A DNA stretch of 64,000 nt from Halomonas sp. GD1P12. GTDB lineage: Bacteria > Pseudomonadota > Gammaproteobacteria > Pseudomonadales > Halomonadaceae. The stretch lies in NCBI RefSeq assembly GCF_025725645.1, contig NZ_CP107007.1, forward strand, positions 2,356,001 to 2,420,000, in the 5' to 3' direction. Shown one piece after another: positions 18,209 to 29,800 of the stretch; the first letter of the stretch is position 1, and every line of letters starts with the position of its first letter. Both the position numbers and the translations under genes were made by a program. The notes beneath the pieces were generated by a model. That model ran no database searches, was not told the origin of the DNA, and was given only the letters and a program-made list of their open reading frames with translations.

Positions 18209-19172
18209 CACCGCGCTCAAAAGCGACCAGTGGCAGATTCGCTGGGCCACCGTTGATGACACCCCCGCCCTGCTGCGCCTTTTCGAGCGCAGTTTCGGCG
18301 CGACCATGTCCCTGGACGAGTGGCGCTGGAAATACCGCTTTGCCGACAGCCCCGGCGTGGTGTGCGTGGATAACGGTGAGCTCGTGGCGTTCAACGGCGG
18401 CATGCCGCGCCCGGTGTTCGTCGACGGCCAGCGCCACAGGGCGGTGCAGATGGGCGATGTGATGGTCGACCCGGCGTATCGGGGCATTCTCACCCGCAAG
18501 GGGCCGTTTTATCGCGTGGTGCAGGCCTTCTTTAGCGACAAGGTGGGCGAAACGCTCGACTACCGCTACGCCTTCGGCTTTCCCCACGCCCGCCACGCCC
18601 GCCTGGGCCGGGCGCTGTCGCTCTACTGCGAAACCGATGTGATTCGGGCCGCCGAGTGGTCGCCCCAACCCAAACGCCGCCTGCTCACCACCGCCCGGCC
18701 ACTTACGCCCCAGGACGCCGCCACCGTGGATGCGCTCTGGCAAACCATGCGCGAGGCGCTGCCTGAGGTGGCGATCGGCGAGCGCGACAGCCGCTGGCTC
18801 GATCACCGCTACCGCCAGGTGCCGGGGCGCAACTACCTGCAGTGGCTGGTCGTGGAGCGTTTGACCAAGCGCCCGGTGGGCATTTGCGTGCTGCGCCAGC
18901 ACGAGCGCCAGGTCGAGCTTCTGGACCTGGTCGCCCCGCCGAAGGCGCTGCCCCGGGTCGTCGAAAGCGCTCGCCATCTGACCGCCCGGCTTGGGTGCGA
19001 TACGCTCACCGCCTGGCTTTCACCGAGCGTGGCAAGTGCGCTTGCGGCGTCCGGCGCGCAGCTGACCGATACCGACGTAGTGGTGCCGGGCAGCCAGGTG
19101 AATGGCAAAGCGCTGGGCCTGGAGGTGGAAAACCGCTGGTGGCTGATGGGCGGCGACACGGATTTCCGCTAA
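18201..19172 (+). CDS. GNAT-family acetyltransferase
   Basis: A 323-residue cytoplasmic protein with a GNAT fold. It opens with IRWATVDDTPALLRLFERSFG, then MSLDEWRWKYRF, a form often seen in acetyltransferases of polysaccharide loci. VQMGDVMVDPAYRGILTRKGPFYRVV (about 90-115) is the acetyl-CoA pyrophosphate-binding motif. A second GNAT-like half appears to follow. The start codon lies inside wzt1. With the PIG-L deacetylase that follows, it may alter N-acyl groups of an amino sugar; the substrate is unknown. Confidence 0.8.
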   Translation: MADTALKSDQWQIRWATVDDTPALLRLFERSFGATMSLDEWRWKYRFADSPGVVCVDNGELVAFNGGMPRPVFVDGQRHRAVQMGDVMVDPAYRGILTRKGPFYRVVQAFFSDKVGETLDYRYAFGFPHARHARLGRALSLYCETDVIRAAEWSPQPKRRLLTTARPLTPQDAATVDALWQTMREALPEVAIGERDSRWLDHRYRQVPGRNYLQWLVVERLTKRPVGICVLRQHERQVELLDLVAPPKALPRVVESARHLTARLGCDTLTAWLSPSVASALAASGAQLTDTDVVVPGSQVNGKALGLEVENRWWLMGGDTDFR

Positions 19173-19285
19173 GCCGACCTTGCACCTGCGCCCCGGCTGG
19201 TGAAGGATAAAACCACCATTATAAAAAGCCGCGGACACAAGCAGCGCCGCGCCGCTTACAAGACCATGGAAAAGGCCGTCATTGC

Positions 19286-20251
19286 ATGAGAGAAGCCTGG
19301 TACGTTCCTTACACCCCCACGCCGCTGGAAGGCTCGCGCGTGCTGGTGCTGGCCCCCCACCCGGACGACGAAGTGTTCGGCTGTGGAGGCGCGCTGGCCC
19401 AGCTTGCCGCCAGGGGCGCCGAGATTCGCGTGGTGATCGCCACCCAGGGGCCCCAGGCAACCCTGCGTTTGGCGGAATCGACCCGCGCCGCTGCGGTGCT
19501 GGGCTACCCCGCTCCGATCAACTGGGCCTTTCCCGACCGGGGGCTGGAGCAGGCCATTGATGCGCTGGCCGACACGCTTTTGGAAGCGCTCGAGGCGTTC
19601 ACCCCGGATTTACTGCTGGCGCCTTCGAGCTTCGAGATGCACCCGGACCACCGCGCTGCCTGCGACGCCGCGCTCAAGGCCGGCGAGCGCTTCGTTGCCA
19701 AGCATAACGCGTCGCTTTCCATCGCGCTTTACGAGATCGGCGTGCCGCTGAGCGCCAACCAGCTCGTGGATATATCCCAAGAGGGCGAGCTAAAAGCCAG
19801 GGCCATGCAGTGCTTTGCCTCGCAGCTTGCCGAGCAGCGCTACGCTGATCAGATCGACGGGCTCAATCGCTATAGAAGCTATACGCTGGGGCTTTCGGTC
19901 ACTCGGGCCGAGGCGTTTCACGTACTGGCGGCCGGCGAGCGCGTTGATATCGAACTGCCTTCGGTGCAGGACCAGGCGCTTTGGCGCTGCGAAGCCGCGC
20001 TGGCTCAAACGCAAGCCCAGCTTCAATCGCAGGCCCAAGCCCTGGGTCAAATGCAGGCCGAGCACGTTCACGCGATCGAGGCGTTGAAAAGGGAAAACGC
20101 GGCGCTTGTCGATCAAGCCCACGAGGACCGCCAGGCGCTGGCGCAGAGCGAGCAGGCCAAACGCGGCGCCGAACAGGAGCTTCAGGCCATTTACGCCACC
20201 CGAGGCTGGCGCTGGCTTTCGCGTCTAAAATCGTTACTAGGGCGCGGTTAA
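19286..20251 (+). CDS. PIG-L family deacetylase with coiled-coil tail
   Basis: A 321-residue protein. The PIG-L/LmbE domain covers about residues 15-215, with the zinc-binding VLAPHPDDEVFGCGG (about 21-35) and EMHPDHRA near 115. This family removes N-acetyl groups from sugars. After the domain, residues about 230-300 are a Gln/Ala/Glu-rich coiled coil ending in IYATRGWRWLSRLKSLLGRG, a terminal motif shared in form with the two giant transferases of this locus. It follows the GNAT gene by 113 bases and precedes the GT gene by 23. Confidence 0.85.
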   Translation: MREAWYVPYTPTPLEGSRVLVLAPHPDDEVFGCGGALAQLAARGAEIRVVIATQGPQATLRLAESTRAAAVLGYPAPINWAFPDRGLEQAIDALADTLLEALEAFTPDLLLAPSSFEMHPDHRAACDAALKAGERFVAKHNASLSIALYEIGVPLSANQLVDISQEGELKARAMQCFASQLAEQRYADQIDGLNRYRSYTLGLSVTRAEAFHVLAAGERVDIELPSVQDQALWRCEAALAQTQAQLQSQAQALGQMQAEHVHAIEALKRENAALVDQAHEDRQALAQSEQAKRGAEQELQAIYATRGWRWLSRLKSLLGRG

Positions 20252-20274
20252 GCGCATTATTCATCAGGAAGTTT

Positions 20275-23200
20275 ATGTCATCGTCTAATTCGAACGTTTT
20301 GGTCAACACCGGCTCGAGCACCGCGCGCGTGAGCCTGCTGATCCGCAGCATGGACCGCCCTCATCTTCAGGACGCCCTGGCCGGTATCGCGGCACAGCGT
20401 TTTGCGGGCCTGGAAGTTCTGGTCGTCAACGCCAAGGGCGAGCCGCATAGCGCGCTGCCCGCGCTCGACGTGCCCTGCCGGCTGGTCGACTCCGACACGC
20501 CCCTTCCCCGCGCCAAGGCGGCCAACAAGGCGCTCGAAGCGGTGCAGACGCCCTACGCGATGTTTCTGGACGACGACGACACGATCGACCCCGATCACAT
20601 CGCACGCCTGGTCGAAGCGCTGGACGCCCATGATGAGGCGCCGGCAGCCTACGCCGGGGTGCGGCTGGAGAAAACCACCGGTGAGGTGGTTTCTACCATG
20701 GACACGCCCTGGGTGGCCGGCGAGCTTTTGCTTCACAATACGCTGCCGATTCACGCGGTGCTGTTTCGCGTAAGCGCTGTGAAAGCGCACGACTGTCGTT
20801 TCGATACGCAGTTCGAGCAGCTCGAGGATTGGGATTTCTGGCTCACGCTGGCGCAAACCGGTGCGTTCGTTCACGTACCGGGGCCGAGTGCGACTTACCG
20901 GCTGGGGCTGGGCGAGTCTGGCCTTTCGCAGCAGCGCGATATCGACGCCTTCCAAGCGGCCCGCCGCGCGGTATGGCAAAAGTGGCTCCCCCGGGTGGAC
21001 GAGGCGTTGCTGCAAAACGGCATGGCCGTACTGGTCGACCGGCTGGAGCAGCTGGAGTGGGACACCCGTCAGCTTCACGCAAGCGAGGCGGCGCTTCACC
21101 AGCGCGATCATGAGCGCGAAGGCAAGCTTTTGGAGCTTCGTGAGCATTACGAGAAGCTTCAGAGCCTTCACAGCGAGCTTCACCAGGCCCACGGTGGGGT
21201 GTGGGAAAAGCTCGATGCGCTGGGCAAGGAGCACGAGCAGGCGCTTTCGCGTATCGACACCCTGCAGCAGGACGCCAACGCGCTCGTAGCGCTGCGCGAG
21301 CGCCACGCGGCGCTCGAAGAGCAAAGCACCCACCTGCATGAGCGCCTGGCCGGGGCCGATCACGCGCGTCTCGCGCTCGAGCAAGCCCGTGCCGATGCCG
21401 AGCACCGCGCCCATGTGCTCGGTGAAGAGCTTCACGCGCTGCGCCATTCGCGCTCGATGCGCCTGACCGCGCCGCTTCGCTGGCTGACCGAGCAACTCAG
21501 AGCGTTGAAAAACGGCTCGTTCAAGGAGCGTTTCGCCTCACCGGACGACGACCTGCCGATCGCCCGCGCCAAACAGAAAACCCCCGTGGGCGCGGTGGAT
21601 GTCATCGTGCCGGTCTACAAGGGCCTGGACGAGACCCGCGACTGCCTGGAGAGCGTGTGGGCCTCCAACTCGAAGCACGCCTACCGGCTGGTGGTGATCA
21701 ACGACGCAAGCCCGGAGCCGGCGCTGACCGAGTGGCTTCGCGAGGTGGCGAAGACCCGCCCGATGCTGCTGCTGGAAAACGAGGAGAACCTGGGGTTCGT
21801 GGGCACGGTGAACCGCGGCATGGCCCACTCGGAAAGTGCTGACGTGGTGCTGCTCAACAGCGACGCCGAAGTGGTCAACGACTGGCTGGACCGCCTTATA
21901 GACGCCGCCTACCGCCCCACGACCCGGCCGGTGGCGAGCGTCACGCCGTTTTCCAACAACGCGACCATCTGCAGCTACCCGCGCTTTTGCGAGGACAACC
22001 ACCTGCCGGAAGGCTTCACGCTTTCCGAGCTCGACCGGCTGGTAGCGGACACCAACAAAGGCCAGGCGGTGGAAATCCCCACGGGTATTGGCTTTTGCAT
22101 GTACATTCGCCGCGAAGCGCTCAATGACGTGGGTCTGTTCGATGTCGAGAATTTCGGCAAGGGCTACGGCGAAGAGAACGACTTCTGTATGCGCACGCTA
22201 AAAGCCGGCTGGTGCCACCTGCACGCCCTCGACGTCTTCGCCTGGCACAAGGGCAGCGTGAGCTTTGGCGAAAGCCAGCCGGAGCGCGTGACCAAGGCGC
22301 TGCAGGTGCTGCACGAGCTGCACCCGGACTACGAATCTCGCGTACACACGTTCATCGGGGTGGACCCGGCCCGCCAGGCGCGGCTGAACATCGACGTGGC
22401 GCGGCTTCGAAAAAGCGCCAAACCGCGCGTTTTGATGGTCAATCATCAGCGTGGCGGCGGCACCGAGCGCCACTGCCAAGAGCTGGCGGCCACGCTGAAA
22501 GGCGAAGTGGAGTGGTTGATGCTGCGGCCAAGCCCGGTGGGTGGGGCGCGGCTGACCATGCTCGATGAGGCCGAATCCATGGCGCTGGATTACGTGCTGC
22601 CGGACGCCTTTGACGAACTGGTCGACATGCTCAAGGCGCTGGGCGTGACTCACGTGCATTTTCATCACGTGCTGGGCTTCGATAAGCGCATTCTCGACCT
22701 CGCCGGCGCCCTGGGCGCCACCCAGGACGTGACGCTTCACGACTACTACGCCGTGTGCCCGCAAATTTCACTGACGCCGATCGATCATCGCTACTGCGGT
22801 GAGAAAGGCGTCGAGCAGTGCCGGCAGTGCCTTTCCGAGCAGCCGGCGCCGGACGGCAGCACCATTACCCAGTGGCGCGAGCGCCACGCGGCCTGGCTGC
22901 TCAAAAGCGACCGGGTAATTTCGCCAAGCCAGGACGCCGCCGAGCGCTTCAAGGGCTACATTCCCGAACTCGAGGTTCAGGTAGCGGTTCACCCGGACCA
23001 GGAAGGCGTTCGCTACCCGGCGCCTGCCTGGCAGGCGCCCGTGGAGGGCGAGCCGCTTCGCGTGGCGGTGATCGGCGCGCTTTCGATCATCAAGGGCGCG
23101 GACGTGCTCGAAAGTGTGGCCGCGCTTGCCAGCAAAAAAGGGCTGAACATCGAGTTCAAACTGTTTGGATTCGCCTACCGCTCGCTCAAGCCGCTACCCA

Positions 23201-23766
23201 ACCTGAGCGTCACCGGTGCCTACCGCGACGACGAGCTGGCCGCCCTTGTCAGCGCGTGGCAGCCCCATGTTGCCTGGTTCCCGCCGATCTGGCCGGAAAC
23301 CTACAGCTATACGCTGAGCACCTGTTTACAGCTGGGCCTGCCGGTGGTGGCAAGCAACCTGGGCGCCCTGCCGGAACGCCTTCAGGCGCGGCCCTGTTCC
23401 TGGCTGCTGGCCTGGGACAGCACCGCCGAACAGTGGTGTGAATGGTTCGAAGGGCTGCCTGCGCGGGCGGCCAACACCATCGAAACGGCGGCCCCTGGCG
23501 ATTGGGACAACGGTCAGGCGGATTTCTACGCCAAACGCTACGTGACGCCCATTGCCCCGGCGCGGCCCGAGGCCGAGCTTGCCGCACTCCCCTCGCACTG
23601 GCAGGTACACGCGGCACAAAAAGACACCACGACCATGCGCGTGCGCAAGGCGATGGTGTCGACACTTTACTGGCTACGCGCAAGGCCGCTGCTGCGCGGG
23701 CTATCGCGGCACGTGCCGGCGGGCTGGCAGCGCAAGGTGAAAAGCCGCTTGCTGCGGGAGTCGTAG
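20275..23766 (+). CDS. giant glycosyltransferase, GT2-coiled coil-GT2-GT4
   Basis: A 1163-residue cytoplasmic protein combining three transferase modules. A first GT2-like domain (about 15-250) has FLDDDDTIDPDH as its metal-binding motif. A coiled coil (about 265-390) ends with SRSMRLTAPLRWL. A second GT2 domain (about 440-690) starts VDVIVPVYKGLDE and has LLNSDAEV and a GEENDF acceptor site. A C-terminal GT4 domain (from about 715) starts VLMVNHQRGGGTERHCQEL and has WPETYSYTLSTCLQLGLPVV. It probably adds several residues of one polysaccharide repeat. I chose the ATG at 20275, which has AGGA upstream; the frame is open further 5' but through the PIG-L gene. Confidence 0.88.
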   Translation: MSSSNSNVLVNTGSSTARVSLLIRSMDRPHLQDALAGIAAQRFAGLEVLVVNAKGEPHSALPALDVPCRLVDSDTPLPRAKAANKALEAVQTPYAMFLDDDDTIDPDHIARLVEALDAHDEAPAAYAGVRLEKTTGEVVSTMDTPWVAGELLLHNTLPIHAVLFRVSAVKAHDCRFDTQFEQLEDWDFWLTLAQTGAFVHVPGPSATYRLGLGESGLSQQRDIDAFQAARRAVWQKWLPRVDEALLQNGMAVLVDRLEQLEWDTRQLHASEAALHQRDHEREGKLLELREHYEKLQSLHSELHQAHGGVWEKLDALGKEHEQALSRIDTLQQDANALVALRERHAALEEQSTHLHERLAGADHARLALEQARADAEHRAHVLGEELHALRHSRSMRLTAPLRWLTEQLRALKNGSFKERFASPDDDLPIARAKQKTPVGAVDVIVPVYKGLDETRDCLESVWASNSKHAYRLVVINDASPEPALTEWLREVAKTRPMLLLENEENLGFVGTVNRGMAHSESADVVLLNSDAEVVNDWLDRLIDAAYRPTTRPVASVTPFSNNATICSYPRFCEDNHLPEGFTLSELDRLVADTNKGQAVEIPTGIGFCMYIRREALNDVGLFDVENFGKGYGEENDFCMRTLKAGWCHLHALDVFAWHKGSVSFGESQPERVTKALQVLHELHPDYESRVHTFIGVDPARQARLNIDVARLRKSAKPRVLMVNHQRGGGTERHCQELAATLKGEVEWLMLRPSPVGGARLTMLDEAESMALDYVLPDAFDELVDMLKALGVTHVHFHHVLGFDKRILDLAGALGATQDVTLHDYYAVCPQISLTPIDHRYCGEKGVEQCRQCLSEQPAPDGSTITQWRERHAAWLLKSDRVISPSQDAAERFKGYIPELEVQVAVHPDQEGVRYPAPAWQAPVEGEPLRVAVIGALSIIKGADVLESVAALASKKGLNIEFKLFGFAYRSLKPLPNLSVTGAYRDDELAALVSAWQPHVAWFPPIWPETYSYTLSTCLQLGLPVVASNLGALPERLQARPCSWLLAWDSTAEQWCEWFEGLPARAANTIETAAPGDWDNGQADFYAKRYVTPIAPARPEAELAALPSHWQVHAAQKDTTTMRVRKAMVSTLYWLRARPLLRGLSRHVPAGWQRKVKSRLLRES

Positions 23767-23771
23767 CGGGT

Positions 23772-24695
23772 ATGGGGTTGCATACGCCACGTTTCGGAGT
23801 TTGCGTGCCGACGCTCAACGCGGGCCCAAGCTGGCTTGAATGGCTGAACCGGGCCGAGCCGGCGCTGGCCGCAGCCCACCGCCGGCTGGTGATCGACTCG
23901 AGCTCCAGTGACGCCACCGCTTCGCTGGCCGCGGAGCGCGGTTGGGAAGTACAGCACATTGCGCGCGACGCGTTCGATCACGGCGGCACCCGCCAGCGTG
24001 CGCTCGAGCTACTGGCCGACTGCGACGTGGTGGTGTTTCTGACCCAGGACGCGCTGGTGGCCGATGAAAACGCGCTGACAGCGCTGAATGAGGCTTTCAA
24101 GGCGCCCCACGTGGGCGCGGTTTTTGGTCGCCAGCTGCCGCACGACGACGCCACGCCCATTGCCGCCCACGCAAGGCTTTTTAACTACCCGGAAGAATCG
24201 AGAGTGGTGAACGAAGCCGACATTCCAACGCTTGGCCTCAAAACGGCGTTTTTATCCAACTCGTTTGCCGCTTACCGGCGCGAGGCGCTTTTGGCGGCGG
24301 GCGGGTTTCCCACCGGCACCATCCTGAGCGAGGACATGATTGCCGGTGCGCGGCTTTTACAAAACGGCTGGCAGCTCGCCTACTGCGCCAAGGCGTGCGT
24401 TCACCATTCGCACAACTACTCGCTGGGCCAGGAGTTCAAGCGCTACTTCGATATCGGCGTGCTGCACCACCGCGAGGGCTGGCTGTTGGCGTGGTTGGGC
24501 AAGGCGGAAGGCGAAGGCGGGCGCTTCGTGCGCTCGGAAATCCGCTATTTACTGCGTCACGCCCCCTGGCGCCTGCCCGAGGCCGGGCTCAGAACTTGCC
24601 TCAAGTACCTGGGCTACCGGCTGGGCAAGGCGGAAAACCGCCTTCCCGTGAGCCTGAAGCGCCGCCTTTCCATGCACCGCCGGTTTTGGGGCTAG
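23772..24695 (+). CDS. GT2 glycosyltransferase, rhamnosyltransferase-like
   Basis: A 307-residue protein starting MGLHTPRFGVCVPTLNAGPS. VIDSSSSDATASLA (about 41), RDAFDHGGTRQRALE (about 64) and FLTQDALVADE (about 87) closely follow the plan of RfbF/WbbL-type rhamnosyltransferases, in which FNHGGTRN and TQDA are characteristic. It likely transfers rhamnose, fitting the two rhamnose pathways in this window. It starts five bases after the giant transferase ends and closes the plus-strand operon, meeting rmd head-on. Confidence 0.85.
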   Translation: MGLHTPRFGVCVPTLNAGPSWLEWLNRAEPALAAAHRRLVIDSSSSDATASLAAERGWEVQHIARDAFDHGGTRQRALELLADCDVVVFLTQDALVADENALTALNEAFKAPHVGAVFGRQLPHDDATPIAAHARLFNYPEESRVVNEADIPTLGLKTAFLSNSFAAYRREALLAAGGFPTGTILSEDMIAGARLLQNGWQLAYCAKACVHHSHNYSLGQEFKRYFDIGVLHHREGWLLAWLGKAEGEGGRFVRSEIRYLLRHAPWRLPEAGLRTCLKYLGYRLGKAENRLPVSLKRRLSMHRRFWG

Positions 24696-24724
24696 ATGTT
24701 GGGGCCAATGCGCTACCCTGGCGT

Positions 24725-25645
24725 TCACTGCTTGCCTCGGGCATCGTTTATCATCTGACTTTCCAGCATCGCCGTCAGGGTTTGCTCGATCGGGGTTCGC
24801 TCGAGTCCCGGTACCCAGGCGTTCAAACGCTGGGTACACGCCTTGAGCTTGGGAATCTCGTTGGCGCGCACGAACGCCGGATTGACGCGAATCTCGATGG
24901 CGTGACCTGCCAGCCGCTCGAGCGTTTGAATCAGCGCTTTCAGCGATACCGCTTGGCCGCTGCCCACGTTGACCACGCTGGCGCTCCTTGCGCCTTGCGG
25001 CCAGTGCGCCAAAAGCCGCGCGTAAATCGCCACGACGTCGCGCACATCCGAGAAGTCGCGGCTGACGTGAGTGTTGCCAAGCTCGATGACCGCCTCGCGG
25101 CGCTGAAAGTGAGCGACGATTTTCGGGACCAGAAAGTGCCCCGCCTGGCCGGGGCCGGTGTAGTTGAACGGCCGGGCGATCAACAAGGGGAGCTTTTGGG
25201 CGTAGGTAAGCGCAACGTGCTCCATGGCGAGCTTGGAGTGGGCGTAGTGGTTGACCGGCAAGGGGGCCACGCTTTCATCGATAACCGCCTGGCCGTTGGC
25301 ACCGTAGACGTTGGCGCTGCTGGCGAGCAGCACCCTGGGCGGCGCGGCCAGCCCGCTCAGCGCGGCCAGCAGGTTCTCGGTGCCCAGCACGTTGACGCGA
25401 TAGAAATCGAGCGGTGTCGGGTGGCCCACAAACGACAGCGCCGCCAAGTGAAACACCTGGTCCGGTGCGCTTTGCTGCACGAGACGAGAAAGGTTCGCGG
25501 CATCGCTTAGATCAATGTGATGCGTTTCATCGGCGCCGCAGGGCGTGCTTGCCAAGGCCACTACACGGTGGCCCTGGCGCTTCAAATGGGCGACGAGGTA
25601 GCGGCCAGTAAAGCCGCTGGCGCCGGTGACCAGGCTCGTGGTCAT
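24725..25645 (-). CDS. rmd: GDP-6-deoxy-D-lyxo-4-hexulose reductase (Rmd)
   Basis: A 306-residue short-chain dehydrogenase. TGASGFTGRYLVAHLKRQGH (about 6-25) binds NAD(P)H and NHYAHSKLAMEHV (about 140) has the catalytic Tyr/Lys. FNYTGPGQAGHFLVPKIV and HVSRDFSDVRDVV are typical of GDP-4-keto-6-deoxymannose reductases making GDP-D-rhamnose. GDP-fucose synthase is less likely because of the motif pattern and overall similarity to Rmd. It lies 32 bases downstream of gmd, its pathway partner. I chose the ATG at 25645 so that the Rossmann motif is N-terminal. Confidence 0.87.
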   Translation of the reverse strand: MTTSLVTGASGFTGRYLVAHLKRQGHRVVALASTPCGADETHHIDLSDAANLSRLVQQSAPDQVFHLAALSFVGHPTPLDFYRVNVLGTENLLAALSGLAAPPRVLLASSANVYGANGQAVIDESVAPLPVNHYAHSKLAMEHVALTYAQKLPLLIARPFNYTGPGQAGHFLVPKIVAHFQRREAVIELGNTHVSRDFSDVRDVVAIYARLLAHWPQGARSASVVNVGSGQAVSLKALIQTLERLAGHAIEIRVNPAFVRANEIPKLKACTQRLNAWVPGLERTPIEQTLTAMLESQMINDARGKQ

Positions 25646-25677
25646 GGTGGCTCCCTTACCAAAAGGTGATCGGCGAC

Positions 25678-26751
<1,074 letters not shown>

Positions 26752-26812
26752 TCACTCAAACCGTTGCGCCCGCTGCTGGCGCTTAAAGGTAACAGAGTGT
26801 AATCACCGCGTG

Positions 26813-29800
26813 TTACAGTTTTTGGTCAACGAGCGCGGCGTTCATCAGCGCTTGATAACGCCGGGCAAGCGTGGCCCAACGGCGCTGTTCGAGCCAGTCA
26901 GCGCGCGCCTGGCGGTAAACCGCCCGCTCCTGCTCGTTGGCGCTGAGCACGTGAACAACCGCCGAGGCGATCGCCTCGGGCTCGAAGCCGTCAGATTGCC
27001 ACACCACGCCCGCCACTTCGTCGAAAATGGGCGCTGGGGTGGTCAAAATCATCGGGCACGCCGCCACGGCGGTGCGCACCGCAGCGCTGCTCGACTCCTG
27101 GGTGTACTGGTACGGCAGCACCACAAGGCTACATTCGGCCAAGCGGCGCTGCACCTCGTCCAGAGGCATGAAATCGGTGTACCACTCGAGGTAGCGCTCG
27201 ACACCGAGCCGTTTGGCGGTGCGCTGGCAGCGCGCAAGCTCTTCCTGGGAGGCGGGCTCGTCGCGTACCGAGGTTACCAGGCGTAGCCTGGCGCCTTCGG
27301 GCAGCGCTTGGCGTTTTATCAGCGCGGCGAAGGCCTCGATCAACGTATTGACGCCCTTATGGGGCAGCAAAAAGCCGAAACAGCCGATGATCGGCGCGCC
27401 GTTGGAGGGAGTGGCTTCAACGGTGGCCTCACAACTCTGGGCCACGCCCTGAGGCATGCGAGTTACGTTGTCGGTCAGGCCGATGCGCTTCAAGTGATTA
27501 AGATCGTCCAGGGTGTGGACGAACACGCGGTCGAACTCGGCCAGCGTGGCAGCCGCCGCGCGGCGGCGGGCGGTGTCGAAATCGATCAACGGGCGCGTGG
27601 TGTGAAGGGTGATGTAAACCCGCTTGCCCTGCTCGCGACAGCGCACCACTTCCCTCGCCAGGGCGGTGTCGAGCTCGAAAAAGGCAAAGTGGTGCTGCAA
27701 CCAGACGACGTTGCCCGAGGCCCCAGAAAGCGCGGGACTTGCGCCCTTTTGCCAGCTCTTTTCGGCAACGCGAACGGGATAAGCGGCGCCATCCAGCGGC
27801 GCGGTCGGGGCGTGCACGGTGAGCGCGATGGCGTCGTCGTGCGAAAGCGCCTCGAGCAGGTGGTCGCTGTACTGAGCGATGCCGCAGGCTTCGCGCCAGG
27901 TGGAAAACAGGCTGACGGAAAGCGCAGGGGCTGCGGTGTTCGTCAGCGCCTTGAGCCGGGCCAGCGCTGCCAGAATCGACGCCACCGCGCCGGGGGCGAA
28001 AAAGCGCGCGCGAATGGCCTCGTTCAGCGCCACTGGGGCCGCGTAGGCATGTTTACCGCCCAAACGAAGTGCCTGCACCTGGCGCGTGATTTCGGCCACG
28101 GTGCTGTCGACGCCGGGTTCGACCCACAGTGCCTGGTCGTTTTGAAAGTGCGACTGGGCGTGATCGAAGCAGTAGTCGATGAAGCCGGTCGTGTCGGCGC
28201 TCAGGAAGTCGGTGTGCGCGCCAAAGCCGGTGACGACCAGCCCGCGGGAGAACTCGCCGGCCTCGATCGCGGGCATGTTAAGGCCCTCGCCACGGGTGGG
28301 CAGCACCACGATATCGGCCTTTTGATACAGCGCGGCCATCTGCTCGGCGCTGTAGTCTTCCATGATGAGCGTGAGCCGCGGGCGGTAGGCGCTGCTCACG
28401 TACGTTTCGATCAGCGCCTCGACCTGGTTGTGCGGGTTGGGAAAGCTCTTGAGCGTGAGGGTAAGCGCCGAGTCTTCGCCTGCCAGACGCTCGAAGGCCT
28501 GCAGCAATACGTCTACACCCTTGCGCGGAAAGGCCGAGGAGACGTGCAGCAGGTGTACCGGGCGCCCCTGGCTTGCCCGCTCCAGATCCAGCGCCTGGCT
28601 CTCGGCGGCCAACGGGTTTTCCACCAGCGGCAGAGTAACGACGTGAATGGGCAACCTACAGCCGCTATCCATCAGCACTTTCTTGACGAACCAGGCGGTT
28701 ACGATCACGCCGTGATAGTGGCGGTTGAGCGTGTCGATCATGTCCGCCGGCACCGCGGACTCCTCCCAGAAAAACAGCGCCACGGCCGTTCCAAAGGCAG
28801 GGTCGGGTGTTATGAGCGGGTAGCGGTGATAAAGCGCTATGCGCTCATTGGGGGCTAACGCCTGCCAGGGGTTGGGGTCGAGCAGGCCGTTGAGACGGGC
28901 GGCTTCCGCCTCGCCGCCAGGCGTTGAGTTGACGCGCTTTTCCGGCAAGGCCTCGTGGGGGGCAAGCCACAGCGCCGGGGGGTTGTCGCTCTGGGCGAGC
29001 CGTGTGAGCAGGTGGCGGTTGACCGCGGCCAGGCTGTAGCTTCCGTTGACGTGCCCTTCCAGGCGCAGGCCGCGAAGGGCCGATACGCTGGCGGTGGTAT
29101 CGCGCAGTGTCAGCGCCTCAACGCGCACCCGAGCGCGCACGGGCGTGTCCAGATCGACGAAATCCTCCGGGCGAAACTGCCCCTTACGACTAAAAAGCTC
29201 GCTGCTCCCGGCCATCTGCTTAAGCACGCGCATTTTCAACGCCGGAAAGCGGTTGAGAACGGCCAGCGCCGGCCGCTTGAGCCAGGGCACTTGCGCGGTT
29301 TTGCGTATCAGTCGGCCCTGAGCGCCAGCGAGTTGACGCCGGGTGTGCATGACGCCGCGCAGCGGCTTTGTCAGCCGCCAGGAGCGGCTTCGATAAACGC
29401 CCTCCAGCTCCTCACCGAGCTGTTCGACCCGCGCCTGGTAACGCTGGCGCCTGTCGGTTTCATCCGCCAGCGCCTCGGCCTGAGCCTCGATTTTGGCCGC
29501 TAGCGTGTCGAGACTGCCCTGCTGCGTTTGGGCTTGGGTTTCCAAGTACTCGAACCAGGGCGCGCTTTCGTCATCGGTGTGTTTATGGGCGATCAGCGCG
29601 TAGTCCGGGTAGGCGGAAACGACCCAGTCCAGATAGTCGCGCACCGGGGCGCTATCCTTTGGCGGCGTGGGGCCGTTGAGTCGCCAAATGCGGGCATTGG
29701 CAAAGCCCGTATCGGTGGCGAGAAAGTGCAGAAGCGGCGGTGGCAGTGGGCGCTGGTGGGTCGGGTCGAGATGAAAGCTCCAAAGCCCCACGGTGAGGTT

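Noticed and set aside
19981..20274. Upstream in-frame extension of the giant glycosyltransferase by 98 codons
   Set aside because: It overlaps the PIG-L gene and reads Arg/Pro-rich; the ATG at 20275 has AGGA at proper spacing.
20278..21495. Open frame of about 405 codons antisense to the giant glycosyltransferase
   Set aside because: Overlaps the GT2 domain and coiled coil of a real gene; no domain, no start signals.
27308..28858. Open frame of about 516 codons antisense to the methyltransferase-GT4-GT4 gene
   Set aside because: No recognisable motif and composition of an antisense frame; the opposite strand has clear GT4 motifs throughout.
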